In this document: positions 17,108 to 24,743 of the stretch, in pieces | How positions within the stretch are numbered: position 1 is the first letter of the stretch | How the letters are laid out: every line of letters begins with the position of its first letter | From: Streptomyces soli | GTDB lineage: Bacteria; Actinomycetota; Actinomycetes; Streptomycetales; Streptomycetaceae | Assembly (NCBI RefSeq): GCF_003999195.1 | Contig: NZ_RJVR01000309.1 | Location: forward strand, 1 to 64,000 | Direction: 5' to 3' | DNA: 64,000 nt | Program-made: the position numbers and the translations under genes | Notes under the pieces: generated by a model | Databases searched by the model: none | What the model was told of the DNA's origin: nothing | What the model saw: only the letters and a program-made list of their open reading frames with translations

Positions 17108-18116
17108 AGCGGCCCCGCCGCAACCGCCGCGCCGCCACCAACACCGCCACAACCGCCGCCAGGGTGACCGCGCCGACCGTGAAGTTCCGGGTCGACGTGC
17201 CGTCGGAGGCCGACGGCTGGGACGGCGACGATCCGGACGCGCCCGTACCGGCAGGAGCCGATGCCGAGGCCGACGTCACGGAGTCCGGCAGGTCGTCCCC
17301 GCTCAGGTTCTTCCGCGTCACGTCGCTGTCCTTGCCCTCGCTGCCGTACATCAGCGCGCGGCCGTCCGGCGTGAAGGACACCGACTCGCCCTGCTGCTGG
17401 ATGGGCACGTCCAGGTCGTCGATCTTGTGCGGGGCGCCGCCCGACCAGCGGTACATCAGCCCGCCGAAGTAGCCGCGCACCGCCAGCCGGGTGCCGTCCG
17501 GCGAGAAGGCGGCGTCGGTCGCCCACAGCGGGATGTCGGCGATCCGGCGGAAGATGTTGACCCCGCTGGCGCTGAGCTTCTGTGGTCCGGCGTACAGGCC
17601 GCCGCCGTTCTCGTTCTTGCTGATGATGTAGGCCCGGCCGGTCTTGGGGTCGATCATCAGCGACTCGGCGTTGCGCGCGCCGTCCTGGTAGCGGACGACG
17701 TACTGCGTGGCGGTGACCGTCATGTCCTTGAGCTGGGACGGCTCCGGGAAGCGGTAGATCCAGACGTGGTCCCAGGCGCCGTCCAGGTTGTCGCCGATGT
17801 CGCCGACGTAGATCTGGTCGTCCGGGCCGATGGAGATCGCCTCGACGTCGCGCGGGGTGCCGACGCCGCGCATGGTGACGGTCGCGACGGTCTTGCCGGT
17901 CGCCGAATCGACGGCGTAGATGTACGGGCCGTCGCCGCTGTCGTTGTGCGTCCAGTAGACGCCCTTGTGGAGGTGGCTGGCGGCGAGCCCGCTCGATTCC
18001 TTGATCCGCGAGTCGGTGATCGTAAAGGAGGACGGCGAACCGTCGTCGGCCATGGCCGGACCCGCGACGAAGCAGGCCATGAAGAGGGCGACGGCAACGG
18101 CCGTAAGGTGGCGCAT
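17106..18116 (-). CDS. Secreted or membrane-anchored beta-propeller protein
   Basis: 336 aa. A Sec signal peptide at residues 1-23 (HLTAVAVALFMACFVAGPAMA) is followed by repeated beta-strand blades such as VYWTHNDSGDGPYIYAVDS, DQIYVGDIGDNLDGAWDHVWIYRF and ATDAAFSPDGTRLAVRGYFGG. A Ser/Ala/Thr linker and a C-terminal membrane helix (TLAAVVAVLVAARRLRRGR) with basic residues anchor it with the propeller outside. Esterase-like or PQQ-type propellers share the pattern; no enzymatic residues are evident. The stop codon lies within the right arm of a repeat element. Confidence 0.8.
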   Translation of the reverse strand: MRHLTAVAVALFMACFVAGPAMADDGSPSSFTITDSRIKESSGLAASHLHKGVYWTHNDSGDGPYIYAVDSATGKTVATVTMRGVGTPRDVEAISIGPDDQIYVGDIGDNLDGAWDHVWIYRFPEPSQLKDMTVTATQYVVRYQDGARNAESLMIDPKTGRAYIISKNENGGGLYAGPQKLSASGVNIFRRIADIPLWATDAAFSPDGTRLAVRGYFGGLMYRWSGGAPHKIDDLDVPIQQQGESVSFTPDGRALMYGSEGKDSDVTRKNLSGDDLPDSVTSASASAPAGTGASGSSPSQPSASDGTSTRNFTVGAVTLAAVVAVLVAARRLRRGR

Positions 18117-18279
18117 GGGCCAAGCCTGCCATCAAGCGCTGAGGATACGGCCGTCGGCGGGGGCCGTGGCGGACCTCACGCCGCGCCGCGTGGCCCGGGG
18201 GCGTTCGGATCCGCGATGATGCAACGTGCTCCGGGCACCGGTCCCGGCGGATGGTCGACCCGGACCCGGAGGCAACACC

Positions 18280-18966
18280 GTGCGTTTCATGTTTGTCGGC
18301 GACAGCATGACGATCGGCGCCGCCGGGGACTTCACCTGGCGCTACCGCATGTGGCAGCACCTTCGCGGCAGCCTCGGCGAGCCCTTCGCCATCGTCGGCC
18401 CGCGCACCACCCTGCACGACGAGGCGGCCGACGCCCCGGTGTCGTACGACTACGCCGACCCGTCCTTCCCCGAGCGCGCCCGGCGCCACCTCGCCGGCTG
18501 GGGCGAGGGATGGCAGCACATGGCGCCGGTGATCGCGGACGAGGTGCGGGCACACCGGCCGGACATCCTGCTGGTCTCCCTCGGCCTGATCGACCTCGGA
18601 TTCTACACCAACGCCGGGCAGACGGACGCCAATCTGCGGGCCTTCATCGAGCAGGCCCGTACCGCCAACCCGGACATCGCCGCCGTCCTGCTGCCCGTCA
18701 TCCCCAACACCCGGGCGGACCTCGACCCGGACTTCGCCGGTGAGTGCGACGAGCTCAACACCCGCATGGCCAAGGCCGTCGCCGACCTCGACACCCCCGC
18801 CTCGCCGCTGCTGCTCGCCTCCCGCCCGGCGGATTACGACATCCTGCTCGACACGTACGACGGCACCCACCCCAACGCCTCGGGCGAGCACCGGCTGGCC
18901 GCCGCATTCGCGGACGCGATGCACCAGGCGTGGGGGATCGGCACGCCATACGACGCGGGAGCTTGA
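18280..18966 (+). CDS. SGNH/GDSL-family hydrolase
   Basis: 228 aa. The GTG at 18280 was chosen because GGAGG (18268-18272) lies 7 nt upstream; longer starts lack one. Block I is FVGDSMTIG with the nucleophilic Ser at the N-terminus, block III-like LVSLGLIDLGF in the middle, and block V DGTHPNASGE with the catalytic Asp and His near the C-terminus. There is no signal peptide, so the protein is cytoplasmic unless exported otherwise. Likely an esterase or acyl hydrolase. Confidence 0.85.
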   Translation: MRFMFVGDSMTIGAAGDFTWRYRMWQHLRGSLGEPFAIVGPRTTLHDEAADAPVSYDYADPSFPERARRHLAGWGEGWQHMAPVIADEVRAHRPDILLVSLGLIDLGFYTNAGQTDANLRAFIEQARTANPDIAAVLLPVIPNTRADLDPDFAGECDELNTRMAKAVADLDTPASPLLLASRPADYDILLDTYDGTHPNASGEHRLAAAFADAMHQAWGIGTPYDAGA

Positions 18967-19025
18967 TCCCTCCTGATCTGGGACCTCTTGATTCGAGTGC
19001 ACTCCAAGCGGTTGGCTTGTGAACC

Positions 19026-20021
19026 ATGGAGTACACACAACTCGGACGCACCGGTCTCAAGGTCAGCCGACTCGTACTGGGGACCATGAACTTCGGTCCG
19101 CAGACGAACGAGGACGACAGCCACTCGATCATGGACTCGGCGATCGACGCCGGCGTCAACTTCTTCGACACCGCCAATGTCTACGGCTTCGGTGAGAACA
19201 AGGGGCGCACCGAGGAGATCATCGGCAGCTGGTTCGCCAAGGGCGGCGGCCGACGCGAGAAGACTGTCCTGGCGACCAAGGTCTACGGCAACATGAGCGC
19301 CGAGGGCTCGTCCTGGCCCAACGAGGACAAGCTGTCCGCCCTCAACATCCGCCGGGCCGCCGACGCCTCGCTCAAGCGCCTGGGCACGGACTACATCGAC
19401 CTCTACCAGTTCCACCACATCGACCGGGCCACGCCCTGGGACGAGATCTGGCAGGCGATCGACGTCCTGATCCAGCAGGGCAAGATTCTCTACGCGGGAT
19501 CTTCCAACTTCAACGGCTGGGGCATCGCCCGCGCCAACGAGGCGGCCGCCCGCCGCAACTCCCTCGGCCTGGTCAGCGAGCAGTGCCTCTACAACCTCGC
19601 CGAGCGCCGCGCCGAGCAGGAGGTCATCCCGGCCGCCCAGGTCTACGGCCTGGGCGTCATCCCCTGGTCCCCGCTGCACGGCGGCCTCCTCGGCGGCGCG
19701 CTGCGCAAGGAGCGCGAGGGCGGCGGCGCCCGCTCGACCTCCGGCCGCAGCGCCGACGCGCTCAAGGACACCGCCCTGCGCAAGCAGGTCCAGGCGTACG
19801 AGGACCTGGTCGACAAGCACGGCCTGGAGCCCGGTGACGTGGCCCTGGCCTGGCTGCTGGCCCAGCCCGGCGTGACCGGCCCGATCGTCGGCCCGCGTAC
19901 GCAGGAGCAGCTGGACTCGGCCCTGCGGGCGGTGGAGTTGAAGCTGTCGGAGGAGTTCCTGGCCTCCCTGGACGAGATCTTCCCCGGCACCGGTCCGTCC
20001 CCGGAGTCCTTCGCCTGGTGA
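19026..20021 (+). CDS. Aldo/keto reductase (YajO/potassium-channel-beta-like)
   Basis: 331 aa (beta/alpha)8 NADPH-dependent reductase. The tetrad is visible: Asp and Tyr in FFDTANVYG, Lys in VLATKVYG and His in QFHHID. NADPH-binding segments GPIVGPRTQEQL and WSPLHGG occupy the usual C-terminal positions. The start is preceded by a plain context without a strong Shine-Dalgarno. It overlaps the broken GNAT gene by 4 bp (GTGA), so the acetyltransferase was once translationally coupled to it. Confidence 0.92.
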   Translation: MEYTQLGRTGLKVSRLVLGTMNFGPQTNEDDSHSIMDSAIDAGVNFFDTANVYGFGENKGRTEEIIGSWFAKGGGRREKTVLATKVYGNMSAEGSSWPNEDKLSALNIRRAADASLKRLGTDYIDLYQFHHIDRATPWDEIWQAIDVLIQQGKILYAGSSNFNGWGIARANEAAARRNSLGLVSEQCLYNLAERRAEQEVIPAAQVYGLGVIPWSPLHGGLLGGALRKEREGGGARSTSGRSADALKDTALRKQVQAYEDLVDKHGLEPGDVALAWLLAQPGVTGPIVGPRTQEQLDSALRAVELKLSEEFLASLDEIFPGTGPSPESFAW

Positions 20022-20251
20022 GTGAGAACGCCGAGATAACCATCCGCCAGGGTGACGAGGACGACCTCCCCGTCATCCTGGCGATGCTCGATGGCGCCGT
20101 GGAATGGCTGGTCGCCAACGGCCACGAGGGCCAGTGGGGCACCGAGCCCTGGTCCGCGCGGCCGAAGGCTGCCGCACGCGTGCTGGAGCTGGTGCGGACC
20201 GGGACGCCGTGGATCGCGGAGATCGACGGCGTCCCCGCCGGGACCGGCTAG
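20018..20251 (+). pseudogene. Truncated GNAT-family acetyltransferase
   Basis: 77 codons only: a GNAT N-terminal half (ITIRQGDEDDLPVILAMLDGAVEWL ... VLELVRTGTPWIAEIDGVPAGT) ends abruptly in TAG. GNAT proteins run to 150-180 aa, and the acetyl-CoA-binding motif A (R/Q-x-x-G-x-G/A) lies after this point, so the fragment cannot bind cofactor. No continuation is found in the other frames of the following DNA, which instead holds a 28-codon gene on the opposite strand. It looks like a 3' deletion. Confidence 0.75.
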
Positions 20252-20254
20252 CGG

Positions 20255-20341
20255 CTAGCGGAAGACCGACGCGATCACCACGACTGCCAGCAACAGCACC
20301 AGCGCGGCGGTCATCACTCGGGTACGGGTCTTCGGGTCCAC
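20255..20341 (-). CDS. 28-aa single-span membrane microprotein
   Basis: GTG at 20341 reads MDPKTRTRVMTAALVLLLAV and continues with a few hydrophobic residues to SVFR, then TAG at 20255. Composition is that of a real small membrane protein: a short basic N-terminus, one 17-residue hydrophobic helix, and an Arg at the end. Similar tiny proteins (xPKTRTRVM...) are conserved in Streptomyces as I recall. It sits directly between the GNAT fragment and the thpR gene, 34 bp upstream of which it ends in the same direction. Confidence 0.55.
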   Translation of the reverse strand: MDPKTRTRVMTAALVLLLAVVVIASVFR

Positions 20342-20375
20342 GTACCGAGACTAACCGCAGGGCGTCGGCGTCCCG

Positions 20376-20939
20376 TCAGCGCCCCAGCGGGCAGGTCCGC
20401 AGCGCCTCGTAGCGCGGTTGAGCCCCCGGCACCCCGGGGGCCGGGGGGTGGCTGCGTACGAGAGTGATCGCGCCCGCCGTCCACGGCGTGCCGGCGAAGC
20501 CGCTGAGCTCGTCCGCGAACGGCCGCAGCGCGACGCTGCCGTGCGGGCGCTGCCGGGCCAGCGTGAGGTGGGCGTGGAAGCCGTGCTCGGCGGTGATCTC
20601 CACTCCGGCCTTCCGGGCCGCCGCCCCCGCCGAACCGGCCAGCCGACGCAGATCGCCGCCGGTCAGCCCGGCCCAGAGCGTACGGTCGCCGAACCTCCCG
20701 CCGCCGGCCAGCCCGAGGTCGTACGGCTCGTGGCGGCGGGCCGCGCGGTCCAGGCGCTCGCCCAGCTCGGGGAGCAGCGCCTCCGGCACCTCGCCGAGGA
20801 AGGCGAGGGTGAGGTGCCACCCCGCCCGCTCCGTCCAGCGCAGCTCGTCGGCGCCGGGCAGCCCGCGCAGCCCGCGTGCGGCCTGCTCCAGCTCGCGCAG
20901 GGCGTCCTCCGGCGGCACCACTGCCACGAACAGCCTCAA
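20376..20939 (-). CDS. thpR: RNA 2',3'-cyclic phosphodiesterase (2'-5' RNA ligase family)
   Basis: 187 aa 2H-phosphoesterase. Both catalytic H-x-T motifs are present: HLTLAFLGE near residue 43 and HLTLARQ near residue 123, each followed by the expected strand. MRLFVAVVPPEDALREL is the standard start. The enzyme opens 2',3'-cyclic phosphate ends of RNA. It is the downstream partner of the lipoprotein gene with a 4-bp ATGA overlap. Confidence 0.9.
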   Translation of the reverse strand: MRLFVAVVPPEDALRELEQAARGLRGLPGADELRWTERAGWHLTLAFLGEVPEALLPELGERLDRAARRHEPYDLGLAGGGRFGDRTLWAGLTGGDLRRLAGSAGAAARKAGVEITAEHGFHAHLTLARQRPHGSVALRPFADELSGFAGTPWTAGAITLVRSHPPAPGVPGAQPRYEALRTCPLGR

Positions 20940-21727
20940 CGCTGCGACCGCAGCGTGAGGTGGTGCCCGGGGTGGAGAGCCTGCCGCTGCACCCGGCGCC
21001 CGAAGCCGGACAGCAGCGGCGTCACCTTGACCCGGGACAGCACCACTTCCTGGCGCCCGGCCGACGCAAGCGCCACCGTGCCCTGGTCGAAGGTCGCCAC
21101 CAGGGAGCCGTTCTCCGCGAACGCCAGGTTGTTCAGCGTGTGCACGCGAGCGGCCGGGTCGTCGAGCGCCGCGTGTGCGGCATTGGGGTCGGCACCCTTC
21201 CGGTGCATCAGCGCCGTCTCCACCATCTCCGCGAACCGGTCCGCTGACCCCTCCGCGATCATCCCGAGGGCCGGCACCACCCTGCCGGTCCTGCCGTCGT
21301 ACCAGAAGGTGGCCAGCGTCATGCCGTCCGTGGCCGCCGTCTCGTCCAGCGCCGTGGTCTGCACCCCGATCACCTCCCCCGCGGCCACCAGAAAGTCGAA
21401 GCTGACGTTCAGCCCGGAGTCCCCCGCACCGCCCGAACCGCAGTCCGCGTCGAAAGACCTGCGCCGCGCCTCCACGTCATGCCGCACGGCCTCCGTGAGC
21501 GCTTTCGCCACCGGGATGGACGGATAGCTCGTCGTCCAGCGGCATGCCTTGCCGCCGCTGGACCGGACGACCCGCAGCCCGCCGATCCACGTCGGTAGTA
21601 CCGTCCTGACGTTGCCGGATGCCCTGGTGGGCACACTGCCGCTCACAGCCGCTTCACCGCTCGAGTCGCAAGCGGCGGCGAGCAGCGCGGTGGCGGCGGC
21701 AAGCCCGATGGCAATACGGCGTTTCAT
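20936..21727 (-). CDS. Lipoprotein of unknown function (RsiV/DUF3298-like C-terminus)
   Basis: 263 aa from the ATG at 21727; the frame continues upstream without a plausible site. Lipoprotein signal MKRRIAIGLAAATALLAAAC with the lipobox LAAAC at residues 16-20. The body contains TLATFWYDGRTGRVVPALGMIAEGSADRFAEMVETAL, a pattern like the ligand-binding part of RsiV/DUF3298 anti-sigma or lysozyme-responsive proteins, but similarity is weak. It overlaps thpR by 4 bp. Confidence 0.75.
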   Translation of the reverse strand: MKRRIAIGLAAATALLAAACDSSGEAAVSGSVPTRASGNVRTVLPTWIGGLRVVRSSGGKACRWTTSYPSIPVAKALTEAVRHDVEARRRSFDADCGSGGAGDSGLNVSFDFLVAAGEVIGVQTTALDETAATDGMTLATFWYDGRTGRVVPALGMIAEGSADRFAEMVETALMHRKGADPNAAHAALDDPAARVHTLNNLAFAENGSLVATFDQGTVALASAGRQEVVLSRVKVTPLLSGFGRRVQRQALHPGHHLTLRSQR

Positions 21728-21816
21728 GAGAGGGACATTAAGCGGACCACAGGACAATCGTTCATCCCTGGAAGCAGCCACCACACATTTGTTACGGAAC
21801 GGCGACTCGGTCCGTC

Positions 21817-22428
21817 CTAGTCCCCCCGGACCTCGCTGGCCACCACGTCGAACTCCTCGAGTCCGGTCACGGTCACATGCGCCTTCGCCGAGCCTTCGTG
21901 CCGCGCCGACGCCTGTCCCGCGCGTGACGCCGCGAGGGCCTTGCGGTCGGTGAAGATCACGCCCACCAGACCCCGGCCCTGCGCCTTGTCGAGCATGAGG
22001 GTCGCCCTGGCGATCCCCGGCAGCGTCTCCAGCTTCGGCAGCACCGTGCCCCCGAAGGTGTCGGCGAACAGCTCAGCGTCCGACGGGTCGAACTCCACCT
22101 GGGTCATCCGCATCGCCGCGCCGGTGCCCGGCTGCTGGGCCTCGTGGAAGACCACGGCCTCGTAGTTGTCCACCGCCACCGTCGCCGCGAACGGCTCGAG
22201 GATCTCCGCGCGCCGCTGCCGCAGCCGCTCGTTGCTGCCCTCCCTGGCGTCCTCGGTCTCCCACCAGGTCGACACCAGCAGCTTCCCGAGATCCCGGTCC
22301 ACGAAGATCCCGAACCCCCGGTACCCCGGCTGGTCCGCCAGCAGCCGCCGGCCCTCGGTGTTCAGCCCTTCGGCGGCCTTGTCGATCTTTCCCGGGTCAC
22401 CCGTCGCGTAGACGATGCGTACGAACAT
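21817..22428 (-). CDS. Dimeric alpha/beta-barrel (antibiotic-biosynthesis-monooxygenase-like) protein
   Basis: 203 aa with two related halves. The first, FVRIVYATGDPGKIDKAAEGLNTEG ... PGYRGFGIFVDRDLGKLLVSTWWETEDA, is a clear ABM-type ferredoxin-like domain. The second, from MRMTQVEFDPSDAELFADTFGG, repeats the pattern (IARATLMLDKAQGRGLVGVIFTDRKAL). Such duplicated domains bind small hydrophobic ligands or heme. No membrane segments; cytoplasmic. Function unknown. Confidence 0.7.
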   Translation of the reverse strand: MFVRIVYATGDPGKIDKAAEGLNTEGRRLLADQPGYRGFGIFVDRDLGKLLVSTWWETEDAREGSNERLRQRRAEILEPFAATVAVDNYEAVVFHEAQQPGTGAAMRMTQVEFDPSDAELFADTFGGTVLPKLETLPGIARATLMLDKAQGRGLVGVIFTDRKALAASRAGQASARHEGSAKAHVTVTGLEEFDVVASEVRGD

Positions 22429-22519
22429 GACGCCTCCCAGAAGCGGGCGCGTACAAACCTGACAACGGCCAGTCTTCTACCGGGTACAAACCGGAGCAAT
22501 AGGGCCTGGATGTCCCGTT

Positions 22520-23878
22520 CTAGGCCGCCGGAGCCAGCTCGCCTTCAATCTTCTCCTCGCGGGGGACGAAGGTGATGAAGCGTCGGTCTTTTCCCCGGTG
22601 CAGGTCGATCTTCAGACGCAGGCCGCCGACGTGGGCCAGGACCAGGGCGACGCCGAGCGAGGCCGCCGCGGCGATCAGGCCGCCGCTGAGGAAGCCGACG
22701 CGGGCGCCGTAGGTGTCGGTGACCCAGCCCATGATCGGGCCGCCGATCGGGGTGCCGCCCACGAAGACCATCATGAACAGGCTCATGACGCGGCCGCGCA
22801 TGATCGGGTCGGTGGCGAGCTGGACGCTGGCGTTGGCGGTCGTGTTGAAGGTCAGGCCGAAGATGCCGATCGGGGCGAGCAGCAGCACGAACATCCAGTA
22901 CGCGGGCGCCAGTGCGGCCACGGCCTCCAGCATCCCGAAGGCGAACGCGGCGGCGACGAGCAGCCGCAGCCGGGTCTTGCCGCGGCGGGCGGCCAGCAGC
23001 GCGCCGACGACCGAGCCGACGGCCATGAGGGTGTTGAAGAGGCCGTACATGCCGGCGTCGCCGTGGAAGACGTTGGAGACGAAGGCGGAGAGCCAGATCG
23101 GGAAGTTGAAGGCGAAGGTGCCGACGAAGCCGACCAGGACGATCGGCCAGATGAGCTCGGGGCGTCCGGCGACGTAGCGCAGGCCTTCGCGCAGCTGGCC
23201 CTTGCCGCGCGGGGCGCGTTCGACGACGTGCAGTTCGGAGGCGCGCATGAGCAGCAGGCCGGCCAGCGGAGCGAGGAAGGACAGACCGTTGAAGAGGAAG
23301 GCCCAGCCGCTACCGACCGCAGTGATCAGCACACCGGCGACGGCGGGACCGATGAGCCGGGCGGACTGGAAGTTGGCGGAGTTCAGCGAGACCGCGTTGC
23401 GGACGTCGGACGGGCCGACCATCTCGACCACGAAGGCCTGGCGGGTCGGGTTGTCGACGACGGTGACCATGCCGAGCCCGAAGGCGATGGCGTAGACGTG
23501 CCACACCTGGACCTGACCGCTCAGCGTCAGGACGGCCAGGATGAGTCCAAGGGCGCCCATGACGGCCTGGGTGAAGAGCAGGAGCGTCCGCTTCGGGTAG
23601 CGGTCGGCGATGACGCCTCCGTACAGCCCGAAGAGCAGCATCGGCAGGAACTGCAGAGCGGTGGTGATGCCGACCGCGAACGACGAGTGCGTAAGACTCA
23701 GCACCAGCCAGTCCTGGGCGATACGGGACATCCAGGTGCCGGTATTGGATATGAGGCCGCCCATGGCGAAGAGACGGTAGTTACGGTTCTTCAGCGAGCT
23801 GAAGGTCCCTCTACGACTTGGGGTGGCCTGGGCGGTGTTCGGTTCGGGTGCGGCGTCTGATGCGGCTGCCGAACTCAA
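22520..23878 (-). CDS. MFS transporter (drug/efflux type)
   Basis: 452 aa with a TTG start at 23878, preceded by GAGGAGG at 10 nt. About 12 hydrophobic helices. Motif A after helix 2 is GLYGGVIADRYPKRTLL, as in drug-proton antiporters of the enterobactin/EntS-like group. A cytoplasmic basic C-terminus (RLKIDLHRGKDRRFITF) and acidic tail follow. It lies 54 bp downstream of the MarR gene on the same strand, forming a regulator-efflux operon. Confidence 0.9.
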   Translation of the reverse strand: MSSAAASDAAPEPNTAQATPSRRGTFSSLKNRNYRLFAMGGLISNTGTWMSRIAQDWLVLSLTHSSFAVGITTALQFLPMLLFGLYGGVIADRYPKRTLLLFTQAVMGALGLILAVLTLSGQVQVWHVYAIAFGLGMVTVVDNPTRQAFVVEMVGPSDVRNAVSLNSANFQSARLIGPAVAGVLITAVGSGWAFLFNGLSFLAPLAGLLLMRASELHVVERAPRGKGQLREGLRYVAGRPELIWPIVLVGFVGTFAFNFPIWLSAFVSNVFHGDAGMYGLFNTLMAVGSVVGALLAARRGKTRLRLLVAAAFAFGMLEAVAALAPAYWMFVLLLAPIGIFGLTFNTTANASVQLATDPIMRGRVMSLFMMVFVGGTPIGGPIMGWVTDTYGARVGFLSGGLIAAAASLGVALVLAHVGGLRLKIDLHRGKDRRFITFVPREEKIEGELAPAA

Positions 23879-23932
23879 TCGGGGTTCGCCTCCTCGGGAG
23901 GGACGCTCGTGGGGGAACGTCGGGGGTCTTCC

Positions 23933-24367
23933 TTACAGTTGTGCGAGCTTCTCCAGGACGGGCGCGGCCTCGCGAAGCACCGCGCGCTCCTCATCGCTGA
24001 GGCGCTCGGTGAGCTGTGCCAGCCAGGCGTTCCGTTTGCGGCGGCTCTCGCTCAGCATGGCCTCGGCCTGCTCGGTCTGCCTTACGACGACCTGGCGACG
24101 GTCGTCCGGATGAGGGTCCCGGCGGACCAGGCCCTTGGCTTCGAGCATGGCCACGATGCGGGTCATCGACGGCGGCTGCACGTGCTCCTTGCGGGCCAGC
24201 TCCCCGGGGGTGGCGGAGCCGCAGCGGGCGAGGGTGCCCAGCACCGACATCTCGGTCGGGCTGAGCGATTCGTCCACTCGCTGGTGGCGCAGTCGTCGCG
24301 ACAGCCGCATCACGGCGGAGCGCAGTGAGTTCACTGCGGCGCGGTCGTCCTCGGACAGTTCAGTCAC
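23933..24367 (-). CDS. MarR-family transcriptional regulator
   Basis: 144 aa winged-helix protein. The start was taken as the GTG at 24367 (VTELSEDDRAAVNSLRSAVM) rather than the ATG 12 bp upstream because it aligns with the family. The winged helix spans residues about 40-105: SPTEMSVLGTLARCGSATPGELARKEHVQPPSMTRIVAMLEAKGLV, with the wing DPHPDDRRQVVV. Likely represses itself and the downstream efflux pump; a 17-bp imperfect palindrome overlies its promoter. Confidence 0.9.
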   Translation of the reverse strand: MTELSEDDRAAVNSLRSAVMRLSRRLRHQRVDESLSPTEMSVLGTLARCGSATPGELARKEHVQPPSMTRIVAMLEAKGLVRRDPHPDDRRQVVVRQTEQAEAMLSESRRKRNAWLAQLTERLSDEERAVLREAAPVLEKLAQL

Positions 24368-24385
24368 GATAGTTAGCATAGCTCA

Positions 24386-24402
24386 TTACCTACCCTAAGT
24401 AA
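24386..24402. promoter_or_regulatory. Probable MarR autoregulatory operator
   Basis: TTACCTACCCTAAGTAA: arms TTAC-x-TA and TA-x-GTAA around a 5-bp centre. It is an AT-rich island 19-35 bp upstream of the chosen marR start, where a homodimeric winged-helix repressor would block the promoter. Confidence 0.5.
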
Positions 24403-24530
24403 ACCGCTCGGAGCAGCGGCTCAGCAGTGGCGCCGTGACCCAAACGCATCTGTGCCCGAACTCACCCGTCCGAGTGATTTCGCCCTGGAAAGAGCCGCAC
24501 GGTGGGGTATGGGGGTCGGACTCTGGCTCC

Positions 24531-24743
24531 ATGGCTACGAGAGTGCTCAGCGTGCGCATCGACGGGGAGCTGCTGGACCGGCTCCGTACACACGCCGCCA
24601 AACGCGGAATGAGCGTCCAGGACTACATAGTCCGGACGCTCATCCGCGATGACTTCGACGAGCGGCTCAAGGCCTCGGTCGACGAGACGGAACGTTTCTA
24701 CGAGGAGGTCTACGAGGCCAGGCCCAGCGCCGGCATCAGGTAG
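24531..24743 (+). CDS. Ribbon-helix-helix (CopG/Arc-like) protein
   Basis: 70 aa from the ATG at 24531. TRVLSVRIDGELLDRLRTHAAKRGMSVQDYIVRTLIRDDF is a canonical RHH module: a short DNA-binding strand (VLSVRID) followed by two helices with the G-MSVQDY turn. The remaining 25 residues are acidic. In Streptomyces this protein occurs alone, so it is more likely a small transcription factor than an antitoxin. Its end overlaps the convergent NCS2 permease gene by 34 bp. Confidence 0.8.
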   Translation: MATRVLSVRIDGELLDRLRTHAAKRGMSVQDYIVRTLIRDDFDERLKASVDETERFYEEVYEARPSAGIR

